Below, piece by piece: positions 16,877 through 24,499 of a stretch of 64,000 bases of DNA. The DNA lies in contig CAVSRC010000012.1 of NCBI GenBank assembly GCA_963730325.1, forward strand, positions 124,001 to 188,000, written 5' to 3'. Numbering within the stretch: the stretch's first letter is position 1; each line of letters starts with the position of its first letter. Under the pieces are notes generated by a model that worked only from the letters and a program-made list of their open reading frames with translations, did no database searches and had not been told where the DNA came from. The translations under genes and the position numbers were made by a program. This stretch comes from CAVSRC01 sp963730325 (GTDB lineage: Bacteria > Pseudomonadota > Alphaproteobacteria > Rhizobiales > Kaistiaceae).

Positions 16877-17758
16877 ATGACCCAGGCGCCCAGGATCACC
16901 CAGGAGATGATCGATCTTTATGACGAGTACACCCACCTGACGCTCGACCGGCGCGGCTTCATGGCGAAGCTGACCCGGCTTGCCGGCAGCGCGACCGCGG
17001 CTGCGGCCATCGTGCCGCTGATCGCCAGCGACTATGCGCGCGCCGAGATGGTGGCAGCGGACGATCCGCGCCTGGCCATCAGCGAGGTGACCTATCCGGG
17101 CGGTGCCGGCGCGGTGAAAGGTTACCTCGCCATGCCGGCGACACGTGAGGGCAAGCTTCCCGGCGTCGTGGTGGTTCACGAGAACCGGGGCCTCAACCCG
17201 CATATCAAGGACGTGACCCGGCGCCTGGCGCTGGAGGGCTTCGTCGCGCTGGGTGTCGATCTCCTGTCGCGCCAGGGCGGCACGCCGGGCAGCGACGAGG
17301 AGGCAGCCAAGATGTTCCAGGGCATCGACCGCGGTGGGCTGGTCGCCGACGCGGTCGCCGCCGTTCCCTATCTCGCCGGCCGCGAGGAGACCAACGGCAA
17401 GGTCGGTGCCGTCGGCTTCTGCTTCGGCGGCGGCATCGTCAATCTGATGGCCGTCAACAGCCCGGCGCTCGCTGCCGCCGTCGCCTATTACGGCGCCCAG
17501 CCGGCGGCCGAGGACGTGCCGAAGATCAAGGCGAGGCTGATGCTTCACTATGCCGGCCTCGACCAGCGCATCGGCGCCGGCATCGCCGCCTATGAGGCGG
17601 CGCTCGAGGCGGCCGGCGTCGACTATCAGATCTTCATGTATGAGGGCGTCAACCACGCCTTCAACAACGACACCTCGGCGGCACGCTACGACAAGGCGGC
17701 CGCGGACGCCGCCTGGGCGCGTACCGTCGCCTTCCTCAAGGAGACGCTGGCGGCGTGA
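16877..17758 (+). CDS. Dienelactone hydrolase family protein with Tat-like leader
   Basis: 293-residue alpha/beta hydrolase. The nucleophile Cys is in GAVGFCFGGG, the usual DLH elbow GxCxGG. HENRGLNPHIKD provides the Arg/Glu region, HYAGLDQRI the Asp and YEGVNHAFNN the His, so the Cys-Asp-His triad is complete. Residues 25-56 (DRRGFMAKLTRLAGSATAAAAI... to a YARAE end) look like a Tat signal preceded by a 25-residue extension, as in many alphaproteobacterial YghX-type hydrolases. Likely periplasmic; the substrate is unknown. Confidence 0.9.
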   Translation: MTQAPRITQEMIDLYDEYTHLTLDRRGFMAKLTRLAGSATAAAAIVPLIASDYARAEMVAADDPRLAISEVTYPGGAGAVKGYLAMPATREGKLPGVVVVHENRGLNPHIKDVTRRLALEGFVALGVDLLSRQGGTPGSDEEAAKMFQGIDRGGLVADAVAAVPYLAGREETNGKVGAVGFCFGGGIVNLMAVNSPALAAAVAYYGAQPAAEDVPKIKARLMLHYAGLDQRIGAGIAAYEAALEAAGVDYQIFMYEGVNHAFNNDTSAARYDKAAADAAWARTVAFLKETLAA

Positions 17759-17825
17759 GCCGGATCGGAGGGCGCCGTCGGGTACGGTGCCCTTTCTTTA
17801 CCACTGTGGCCCGGATCACTTGCTC

Positions 17826-17841
17826 TGCCACAATTGTGGCA
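17826..17841. promoter_or_regulatory. Perfect 16-base palindrome, possible operator
   Basis: TGCCACAATTGTGGCA, a perfect inverted repeat in the gap between the hydrolase and the secreted SH3 gene, 125 bases before the latter's ATG. No partner regulator is adjacent. It has no T-run, so it is not a terminator. Confidence 0.45.
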
Positions 17842-17965
17842 TAGGGTCTGCCATGGAGGGTGGCTGGTTGCCCGGCATGCGCCGGGCGCGGTCGGCTGGC
17901 CCAGCCCCCGATCCCTCGGGCGGTCTCTCGCCGGTGCCAGCCGGTAATCGAAGAGGGAAACGAGG

Positions 17966-18361
17966 ATGAACCTTCGTTCACTTGCAACTGCCGTTCTTGG
18001 CCTGGGACTGGTCATGGCGGTGCCTGCCGTGGCGCAGGCCTATACGAGCTACACCACCGCCTCGGTCAATTTCCGCGCCGGGCCGGGAACCGGTTACGGC
18101 AGCTACGGCGCTCTGCCGCCGGGCACGCAGGTCAATGTCATGTACTGCCAGCCCGGCTGGTGCCGCGGGGCGACCTTCCTGGGTACCGGTTGGGTGTCGT
18201 CGAGCTATCTCAGCGCGGTGGGGCCGCGCGTCTACCGGCGACCCTACCCCTACTACCGGCCCTACCCCTACTACCGACCCTACCCCTACCGGCCGTATGC
18301 GCCCCGCTACTACCAGCGCTATCCGCGTTCGGGCTTCGGCTTCTATTTCAGCGTGCCGTAG
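17966..18361 (+). CDS. Secreted SH3-domain protein with Tyr/Pro-rich tail
   Basis: 131 residues. The signal peptide MNLRSLATAVLGLGLVMAVPAVAQA is followed by a bacterial SH3-type domain: ASVNFRAGPGTGYGSYGALPPG, two Cys in MYCQPGWCRG, and GWVSSSYLS. The C-terminal 35 residues are repeats of RPYPYY, ending FGFYFSVP, with Phe last. The domain probably binds peptidoglycan in the periplasm; the Tyr-rich tail could bind wall or surface. AGGGAAACGAGG precedes the ATG. A good terminator follows. Confidence 0.88.
   Translation: MNLRSLATAVLGLGLVMAVPAVAQAYTSYTTASVNFRAGPGTGYGSYGALPPGTQVNVMYCQPGWCRGATFLGTGWVSSSYLSAVGPRVYRRPYPYYRPYPYYRPYPYRPYAPRYYQRYPRSGFGFYFSVP
18242..18292 (+). repeat. Tandem 18-base coding repeat
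   Basis: CCCTACCCCTACTACCGG occurs twice in direct succession (18242-18277; one base differs at the end of the second) plus a partial third copy, encoding the PYPYYR units of the SH3 protein tail. A likely slippage hot spot. Confidence 0.85.
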
Positions 18362-18407
18362 CGCGTGGATCGGCGCGGGCGCCGTATTGCCCGCATGTGT
18401 CCGGAAT

Positions 18408-18437
18408 AAAGGGAGCCGCTTCGCGCGGCTCCCTTTT
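18408..18437 (+). terminator. Rho-independent terminator after the SH3 gene
   Basis: AAAGGGAGCCGC, loop TTCG, then the complementary GCGGCTCCCTTTT. A 10+ base stem with a stable UUCG tetraloop and a T-run on the plus strand, 46 bases after the stop. Confidence 0.92.
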
Positions 18438-18529
18438 CGTTTGGCGGTGTGGTTGTCGTCGCGCGCCGCTGAAGCGCGCTTCCATCGTCCCGACGCATCG
18501 TGCCTGCCATGCCGATGGGCGCGCCCGGC

Positions 18530-19311
18530 TCATGTGAAGAGCCTCGGCAGCTTCAGCTTGGGCACCTTCAATTTCTGCGGTGAGGGCTGCTTCATCGTCT
18601 TGATGACCGTCGCTGCAGCGTCGCTGACGTCGCCGGCAAAGATTTTTTTCGGTCGCGCAGGGCCGGCATCAGCAGCCGCTGATCGTCGATGAAGAGCCGC
18701 GCCACCGTCAGCGGCATGCCCTTGAAGACGGTTCCATCTCACGTCGCGTGCAGCGAGACGACGCCGTCGACGCTGATGTGCGGAACGTGTTGGATCACGT
18801 CGTGCAGGCGACACACACCGCCACGCGGACACACTTCGACGGCGCCGTCGATCATGGCGATGGCGGGCGCGCCGCCGTCGCCGACATGGACGTCGAAGGC
18901 GGTGCCACGCACGCCGATGGTGGCCGTCCGTGTGGCGATCTCGCAGGCGTCGTGAGGGGCCTTGCCGGTGATGAAACGGACCGAGTCGCGGATCGGGGCA
19001 AACACCGGCTACTCCCAATAATCCATTGAATTATATGGCAAATCTCCGGAGACGACGGTCGCAGCGCGGCGATGGCGGGCCCAAGTCTTGTCTTGGAATT
19101 CGACCGCTCCGATACCCTGGTATCGGTCCATCGCAAGATTTCGTCGCCGCTCTGCAAGACGATCGACCGGTCATTGCGCGTGCCGGTCACCGACGTCCTG
19201 ATCGCGGTCGCCTTGCCGATGTCGGTCGCAGCCTGTGCGGTGCCGAACATCGCCCGCGATGAGCGCGCGTGCGACCGCGGCGATGCCGATGCGCGACGGT
19301 GATCCTGCCAT
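18530..19311 (-). pseudogene. Decayed FecR-domain protein gene
   Basis: Pieces of one FecR-type secreted protein lie in order on the minus strand but in different frames. First comes a leader MAGSPSRIGIAAVARALIAG from 19311, then AQAATDIGKATAIRTSVTG (frame of the ATG at 19250). The hallmark VRFITGKAPH...TATIGVRGTAFDVHV is at about 18830-18990. A tail ending KLKVPKLKLPRLFT stops at 18530. At least three frame changes and probable small deletions separate them, so no full protein can be made. FecR-domain proteins of this sort often pair with CHASE2 or adenylate-cyclase-like partners, none of which is nearby. Confidence 0.7.
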
Positions 19312-19506
19312 CGGTCGAACATGCCTCTTGACGAAGTAACGCGTGCGAGGAGGCGCGACGATGCATGCGATGGCGACGCAATGCATGCGCAATCGTCGCT
19401 CACACAAATTTCGCCGGCATTACAATTAGCGCGTTGTTAACTCGGAACTTGCACTACTATGTTCGCGTGAGTTGATTCGCGACTCGGCACCGAGAGGAGA
19501 AATCCA

Positions 19507-19590
19507 TTGGCTAAGAAAGCTGTGAAGAAGCCTGCGAAGAAGGCGGCCAAGAAGAAAGTCGCGAAGAAGAAGGTCGCGAAGAAGAAATAG
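19507..19590 (+). CDS. 27-residue lysine/alanine-rich (histone H1-like) peptide
   Basis: From a TTG at 19507 the frame reads MAKKAVKKPAKKAAKKK and continues with two VAKKK units, then TAG: 27 residues, 15 of them Lys. A strong Shine-Dalgarno AGAGGAGA lies at 19493-19500, six bases before the TTG. A perfect 9-base hairpin (19599-19621) and a terminator (19692-19717) follow. The AAKK composition recalls histone H1-like and AlgP-type DNA-binding tails. Short genes like this are easily missed. The expression signals make it plausible, though a function is only inferred from charge. Confidence 0.65.
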   Translation: MAKKAVKKPAKKAAKKKVAKKKVAKKK

Positions 19591-19598
19591 TGCGCGCG

Positions 19599-19621
19599 CG
19601 TCACCGGCGCGTCCGGTGACG
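19599..19621. other. Perfect hairpin after the Lys-rich peptide gene
   Basis: CGTCACCGG, loop CGCGT, CCGGTGACG: a 9-base stem starting 8 bases after the stop, without a T-run. It may protect the 3' end of the transcript or be part of a small RNA-like structure with the terminator downstream. Confidence 0.6.
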
Positions 19622-19691
19622 ACCACGAGCATCCCGTTCGCCGTCGCGGTCACATAACAGATCGCACGGCGACGGGGCTGCTCCAGTAAAA

Positions 19692-19717
19692 GGGGCATCC
19701 ACGTGATGCCCCGTTTT
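19692..19717 (+). terminator. Rho-independent terminator
   Basis: GGGGCATC, loop CACGT, GATGCCCC, G, then TTTTT on the plus strand. About 100 bases downstream of the Lys-rich peptide gene, which is the only plus-strand gene it can serve. Confidence 0.9.
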
Positions 19718-19790
19718 TGTTTCCACTCCCCATCACAGCGAACGACACCCGACGCGGCGTGCTGTGGCGCGCGGCGGTCGCCGCGTGCGC

Positions 19791-21137
<1,347 letters not shown>

Positions 21138-21301
21138 GCCCGCCTCCTCCTCTGCGATGCGCGCAAGATAGGGGAGGGACGATCACGCGGCGAGCCGGCC
21201 GGGCTACACGATCCCGTCAAGCGCGGTTGATCCAGGTCAGCGCGTCGTCAGGTGCATTCGGCTGAAGGTGAGGCAGGGCGCGAAACCCGTGAGGTGGAGC
21301 C

Positions 21302-21886
21302 ATGCACAGATTCCTTCGCTCGGCCGCTCTGTCGGCCCTCTTCGTCCTTGGCTTCGCCAGCTTCGCTGCGGCGGCGCCGACGACGGTCACCGTCGGGCTG
21401 CTGGACAGCTCCGTCATGGGCCAAGGTGCCGGGCCGGGCGCCGGACCGGGCGCCGGGCCGCATGGCCCCGGCATGATGGGCCAGGGCCAGGGTCGCGGCT
21501 TCGGCATGATGGGCGGCGGCCGCGGCATGATGGGTGGCGGCTTTGGCCGCGGCATGATGGGTGGCGGGATGATGGCGATCCGCGCCAACCTCGGCACGGT
21601 CAGGGCCGGCGCGGTCACCTTCGACGTCACCAACTGGTCGCGCAGCCTCGTCCACGAGATGCTGGTGGTTGCCGTCGACAATCCCGATGTCCAGCTCCCT
21701 TACGACGCCGATGACCAGCGCATCATCGAGGACAAGATCGATTCGCTCGGCGAGACCGAGGAGATGGAGCCGGGCGCGGCGAAGACCCTGACCCTCGATC
21801 TCAAGCCCGGCACCTATCTGCTCGTCTGTAACATCGCCGGCCACTATGCCGCCGGCATGTGGACGGTGCTGACGGTCACGCAGTAG
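21302..21886 (+). CDS. Secreted blue copper (cupredoxin) protein with Met/Gly-rich linker
   Basis: 194 residues. A signal peptide ends near FASFAAAA. Residues about 40-90 are a low-complexity Gly/Met/Arg stretch with repeated GMMG units. The C-terminal domain is a cupredoxin: first His ligand in SLVHEMLV, then CNIAGHYAAGMW carrying Cys, His and Met, which completes a type 1 site. It probably carries electrons in the periplasm. The Met-rich linker could hold Cu(I). A hemG-like gene follows closely, and the start has GTGGAG upstream. No known partner oxidase is adjacent. Confidence 0.88.
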   Translation: MHRFLRSAALSALFVLGFASFAAAAPTTVTVGLLDSSVMGQGAGPGAGPGAGPHGPGMMGQGQGRGFGMMGGGRGMMGGGFGRGMMGGGMMAIRANLGTVRAGAVTFDVTNWSRSLVHEMLVVAVDNPDVQLPYDADDQRIIEDKIDSLGETEEMEPGAAKTLTLDLKPGTYLLVCNIAGHYAAGMWTVLTVTQ

Positions 21887-21938
21887 GGCGCGGGGCGGAC
21901 CAGACGTGCGGTCCGGCGGTGGCGGAAGGGGCAGGCCC

Positions 21939-22482
21939 ATGGACGTGTTCTATGCGTCCCATTTCGGGCACACGGAACGCATCGCGCAACGCCTCGCGGA
22001 GCACATGAGCGCCGCCGGGGTTCCGGCCCGCGCCTGCGATCTTGCCCGTGACTTTCCGGACGAGGAGACGAATTCGCGCGCCGGAGCCCTGCGTTCTGAT
22101 CGGCGCCATCCGCTATGGCGTGCATGTGCGCCCGGCGCGCAGGCTGCTGAAGCGGATCGCGCCCTTGACGCCGGGCAAGCCGCTGATCCTTCTCTCGGTC
22201 AATCTGACCGCGCGCAAGGAAGGCAAGACCGACGCCACGGGCAACGTCTATCTGCGCAAATGGATCGCCCGCTCGGGCGCCCGCCCGCTCATCGCCGAGG
22301 CGATCGCCGGCAATCTGGATTATCCGCGCTACAATGTTTTCGACCGCACGGCGATCCGCCTGATCATGCGCATTACCGGCGGCCCCACCGACGGCACCTC
22401 GGTCATCGACTATACGCCGTGGGACCGCCTGCCGGCGCTTGCGACGCGAATTTGCGCGGCGATAGCGACGATGCACACCTAG
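21939..22482 (+). pseudogene. hemG: Flavodoxin-type protoporphyrinogen IX dehydrogenase (HemG), frameshifted
   Basis: HemG oxidises protoporphyrinogen IX with FMN, passing electrons to quinones. The first part (MDVFYASHFGHTERIAQRLAEHM, the FMN phosphate loop) is in one frame and the rest (VLIGAIRYGVHVRPARRLL, then LILLSVNLTARKEGKTD and VFDRTAIRLIMRITGGPTD) in another. The frames join at 22065-22080. Removing one A of the AA at 22071-22072 gives a continuous 180-residue protein, exactly the family length. It is either a recent +1 mutation or a consensus error. The stop overlaps the convergent ABM gene stop (CTAG). Confidence 0.85.
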
Positions 22483-22784
22483 AGTGCGCGCGCTTCGCCG
22501 GTTACCTCATGCGCCCAGATATCGCGCTCGAGCGTGCCGCCGGCCGCCTCCCGCGCTGCCGCCCAGGCCTTGACGTGGGGCTGCGTGGTGTGCGCGTCGA
22601 TCGCCTCCCAGCTCTCCCAGCGCTCGACGATGCGGATCAGCCCGGGGTCGAGCACGTCCTCGCCATAGGCGTAGAGCAGACAGCCGGGCTCCTTGCGCGT
22701 TCCTTCCAGCGCCGCCCGCATATACGGCCTGAGCTCATCCATCTTCTCCGGCCTCACCCGGACATATCCGCTGACGACGATCAT
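22479..22784 (-). CDS. Antibiotic biosynthesis monooxygenase (ABM) domain protein
   Basis: 101 residues, the size of a single ABM ferredoxin-like fold. MIVVSGYVRVRPEKMDELRPY, EPGCLLYAYGEDVLDPG, and RIVERWESWEAIDAH followed by HVKAW are the family marks. Such small dimers act as quinol monooxygenases or unknown oxygenases. The ATG at 22784 has GGAGGGAG upstream. It is convergent with hemG, sharing three bases at the stops. Confidence 0.88.
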   Translation of the reverse strand: MIVVSGYVRVRPEKMDELRPYMRAALEGTRKEPGCLLYAYGEDVLDPGLIRIVERWESWEAIDAHTTQPHVKAWAAAREAAGGTLERDIWAHEVTGEARAL

Positions 22785-23092
22785 GCTCTCCCTCCTGCGC
22801 GCGATTGAAAGGAATGGCGGATGACATGCACCGGCCGCCCGGCCGGAGGCAAGTGCGTAGGGAGTTCGCCGCGGCGCCGTGACAGGTGTGGCGCCGGTCC
22901 TGAACAGCCGGCTCCAAGTGCATCTGCGTGACGGCCTTGCGGCGCCGTCTGTTGTGCGTACCGGCGCTTCCCGGCCGTCGCCTCTGGCCCGATCGCCCCC
23001 CGTATGGGCCATGCCGGAAGAACCGGGTCGAATGACGGGCCCGCCCGCCGCTCCAGGAGGCGAGGGGCGGCGGCACGGCCGCCGATCGGCGG
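22785..23092. other. Intergenic region without recognisable content
   Basis: 308 bases between the ABM gene start and the DUF4396 stop. Only chance open frames with no protein similarity are seen. It should hold the ABM promoter; no terminator or repeat was recognised. Confidence 0.5.
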
Positions 23093-23929
23093 TCAGGCCC
23101 CGCCAAAGGCGAGCGCGATGGCAAACCCTGCCGCCAGCACCGCGAGCGAGACGAACGTCATGGTGGCGACGGAGGGCGTCGGCGCGCCGGCGTGTCCGTG
23201 GTCCATCGCCATTTCGCCCGGCGCATGGTCGCCGGTGGGCGCGCCGCTGTCATAGACGATACGCGCCTCCACATCGCCCGGCCGGCGCACGGTCATCATG
23301 CCGTGCTTGAGGTGGTTGGCGACCAGCCACCAGTTCATCGGATAGGCGACGGCGAAGCCGACCATCAGCGCCAGAGACATGCGGAACCAGAACAGCGGCC
23401 GGGCCGGGTCGTGCGCCGCCGGGTCGCCGGCAAAGGCGATGGCCATCGCCGGCCACATGCCGCCCATCAGGCAGTTCATCGACAGCAGTTCGGGAATGAA
23501 GGTGGATCTCAGCGAGGCGCCGTAGGAGCCGGCCATGCCGCGCATGAACAGCGCCTGGAAGATGGTCCAGCCGAAGCCGAAGCCGAGGACGTATTCGAGC
23601 CCCATGTCGAGGATCATCGGCAGCGCGACCAGCGCCCCGATCACCGCGCCGACAAGGATGCCGATGCCGTCGCCGGCGACGCAGTGCATGGTGGAGCCCA
23701 GCGCCTGGCGCCAGCGCGCGGCGACATATTGCTCGTGCAGGCCGGGCAGCGGCTCGCGGCAGCCGAGCACATAGAGGAAGGCGCCGAACGGCCCGGAATA
23801 GAGGGTGATCAGCACGAAGCCGACCTTCATCACCGGGTGCTCGGGCGTCGTGCGGATGTCGATGGCGACGAAGGCGACCGCCAGCGCCGTCAGGATGAAC
23901 CAGAGAAGCATGACGCCGTCGATCACCAT
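23093..23929 (-). CDS. DUF4396 integral membrane protein
   Basis: 278 residues with about seven hydrophobic spans. Characteristic DUF4396 segments are MHCVAGDGIGILVGA, FGFGWTIFQALFMRGMAG and PMNWWLVANHLKHGMM (two conserved His near the end). A His-rich cytosolic or periplasmic loop (DHAPGEMAMDHGHAG) precedes the last span and could bind metal. Family function is unknown. The start at 23929 follows the first hydrophobic segment rule; upstream in-frame sequence is not membrane-like. Confidence 0.85.
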   Translation of the reverse strand: MVIDGVMLLWFILTALAVAFVAIDIRTTPEHPVMKVGFVLITLYSGPFGAFLYVLGCREPLPGLHEQYVAARWRQALGSTMHCVAGDGIGILVGAVIGALVALPMILDMGLEYVLGFGFGWTIFQALFMRGMAGSYGASLRSTFIPELLSMNCLMGGMWPAMAIAFAGDPAAHDPARPLFWFRMSLALMVGFAVAYPMNWWLVANHLKHGMMTVRRPGDVEARIVYDSGAPTGDHAPGEMAMDHGHAGAPTPSVATMTFVSLAVLAAGFAIALAFGGA

Positions 23930-24076
23930 GGCCGAAGCTCCCGATGATTGCGATGTAGCCGGGAGGCTAACACGGGAGAGGGCGGTGTCACCCCGCGTCG
24001 CCCCAACTTTGCCGCCCTGTGCCTCCACCTTTGCCTGGCGACATGGCATAATGCCGGCCAGAGAGAGGGATGTCCC

Positions 24077-24403
24077 ATGACCGCGCCCCGAAAAACCGCC
24101 GTCGCCGCGTTGATTCTCGCTGCAGCCTGCGCGCCGGCGGCGGCCGAGGACGTGATCGCCAGGGTCGACTATGCCTGCGCCGGCGGCAAGACCATCGCGG
24201 CCACCTATTATGCCGACAAGGTCGATATCGTGCTCAGCGACGGCCGCTCGCTGACCTTGCCGCAGACGATCTCCGGCTCCGGCACGCGCTACGCCAATGC
24301 CGACGAATCGGTGGTCTTCTGGAGCAAGGGCAACGACGCCTTCGTCACCGAGGGCGATGCCGACACGCCGACCTACGCCGATTGCACCGGCGAGACGATG
24401 TAG
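24077..24403 (+). CDS. MliC-like (C-type lysozyme inhibitor) secreted protein
   Basis: 108 residues. The signal peptide MTAPRKTAVAALILAAACAPAAA may carry a weak lipobox-like Cys. The mature part ARVDYACAGGKTIAATYY...SGTRYANADESVVFWSKGNDAFV has the MliC/PliC layout of a small beta-barrel that blocks the lysozyme active site. The two Cys (DYAC and ADC) can pair. AGAGGGATG upstream of the ATG. Convergent with nothing and about 100 bases ahead of uvrB. Confidence 0.85.
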   Translation: MTAPRKTAVAALILAAACAPAAAEDVIARVDYACAGGKTIAATYYADKVDIVLSDGRSLTLPQTISGSGTRYANADESVVFWSKGNDAFVTEGDADTPTYADCTGETM

Positions 24404-24499
24404 GCCGGCCATCCTCCTGACATCCCCCTGTCAACAAGTCGGTCGCGGGGCGGCCTCCGACCACTCGCCTTTGGCCCCGCGATCCCCCATATTCGGGCC

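Noticed and set aside
18236..18300. Short direct repeats considered as a CRISPR or tandem-repeat array
   Set aside because: The units are in frame, have no spacers and encode the PYPYYR tail of the SH3 protein.
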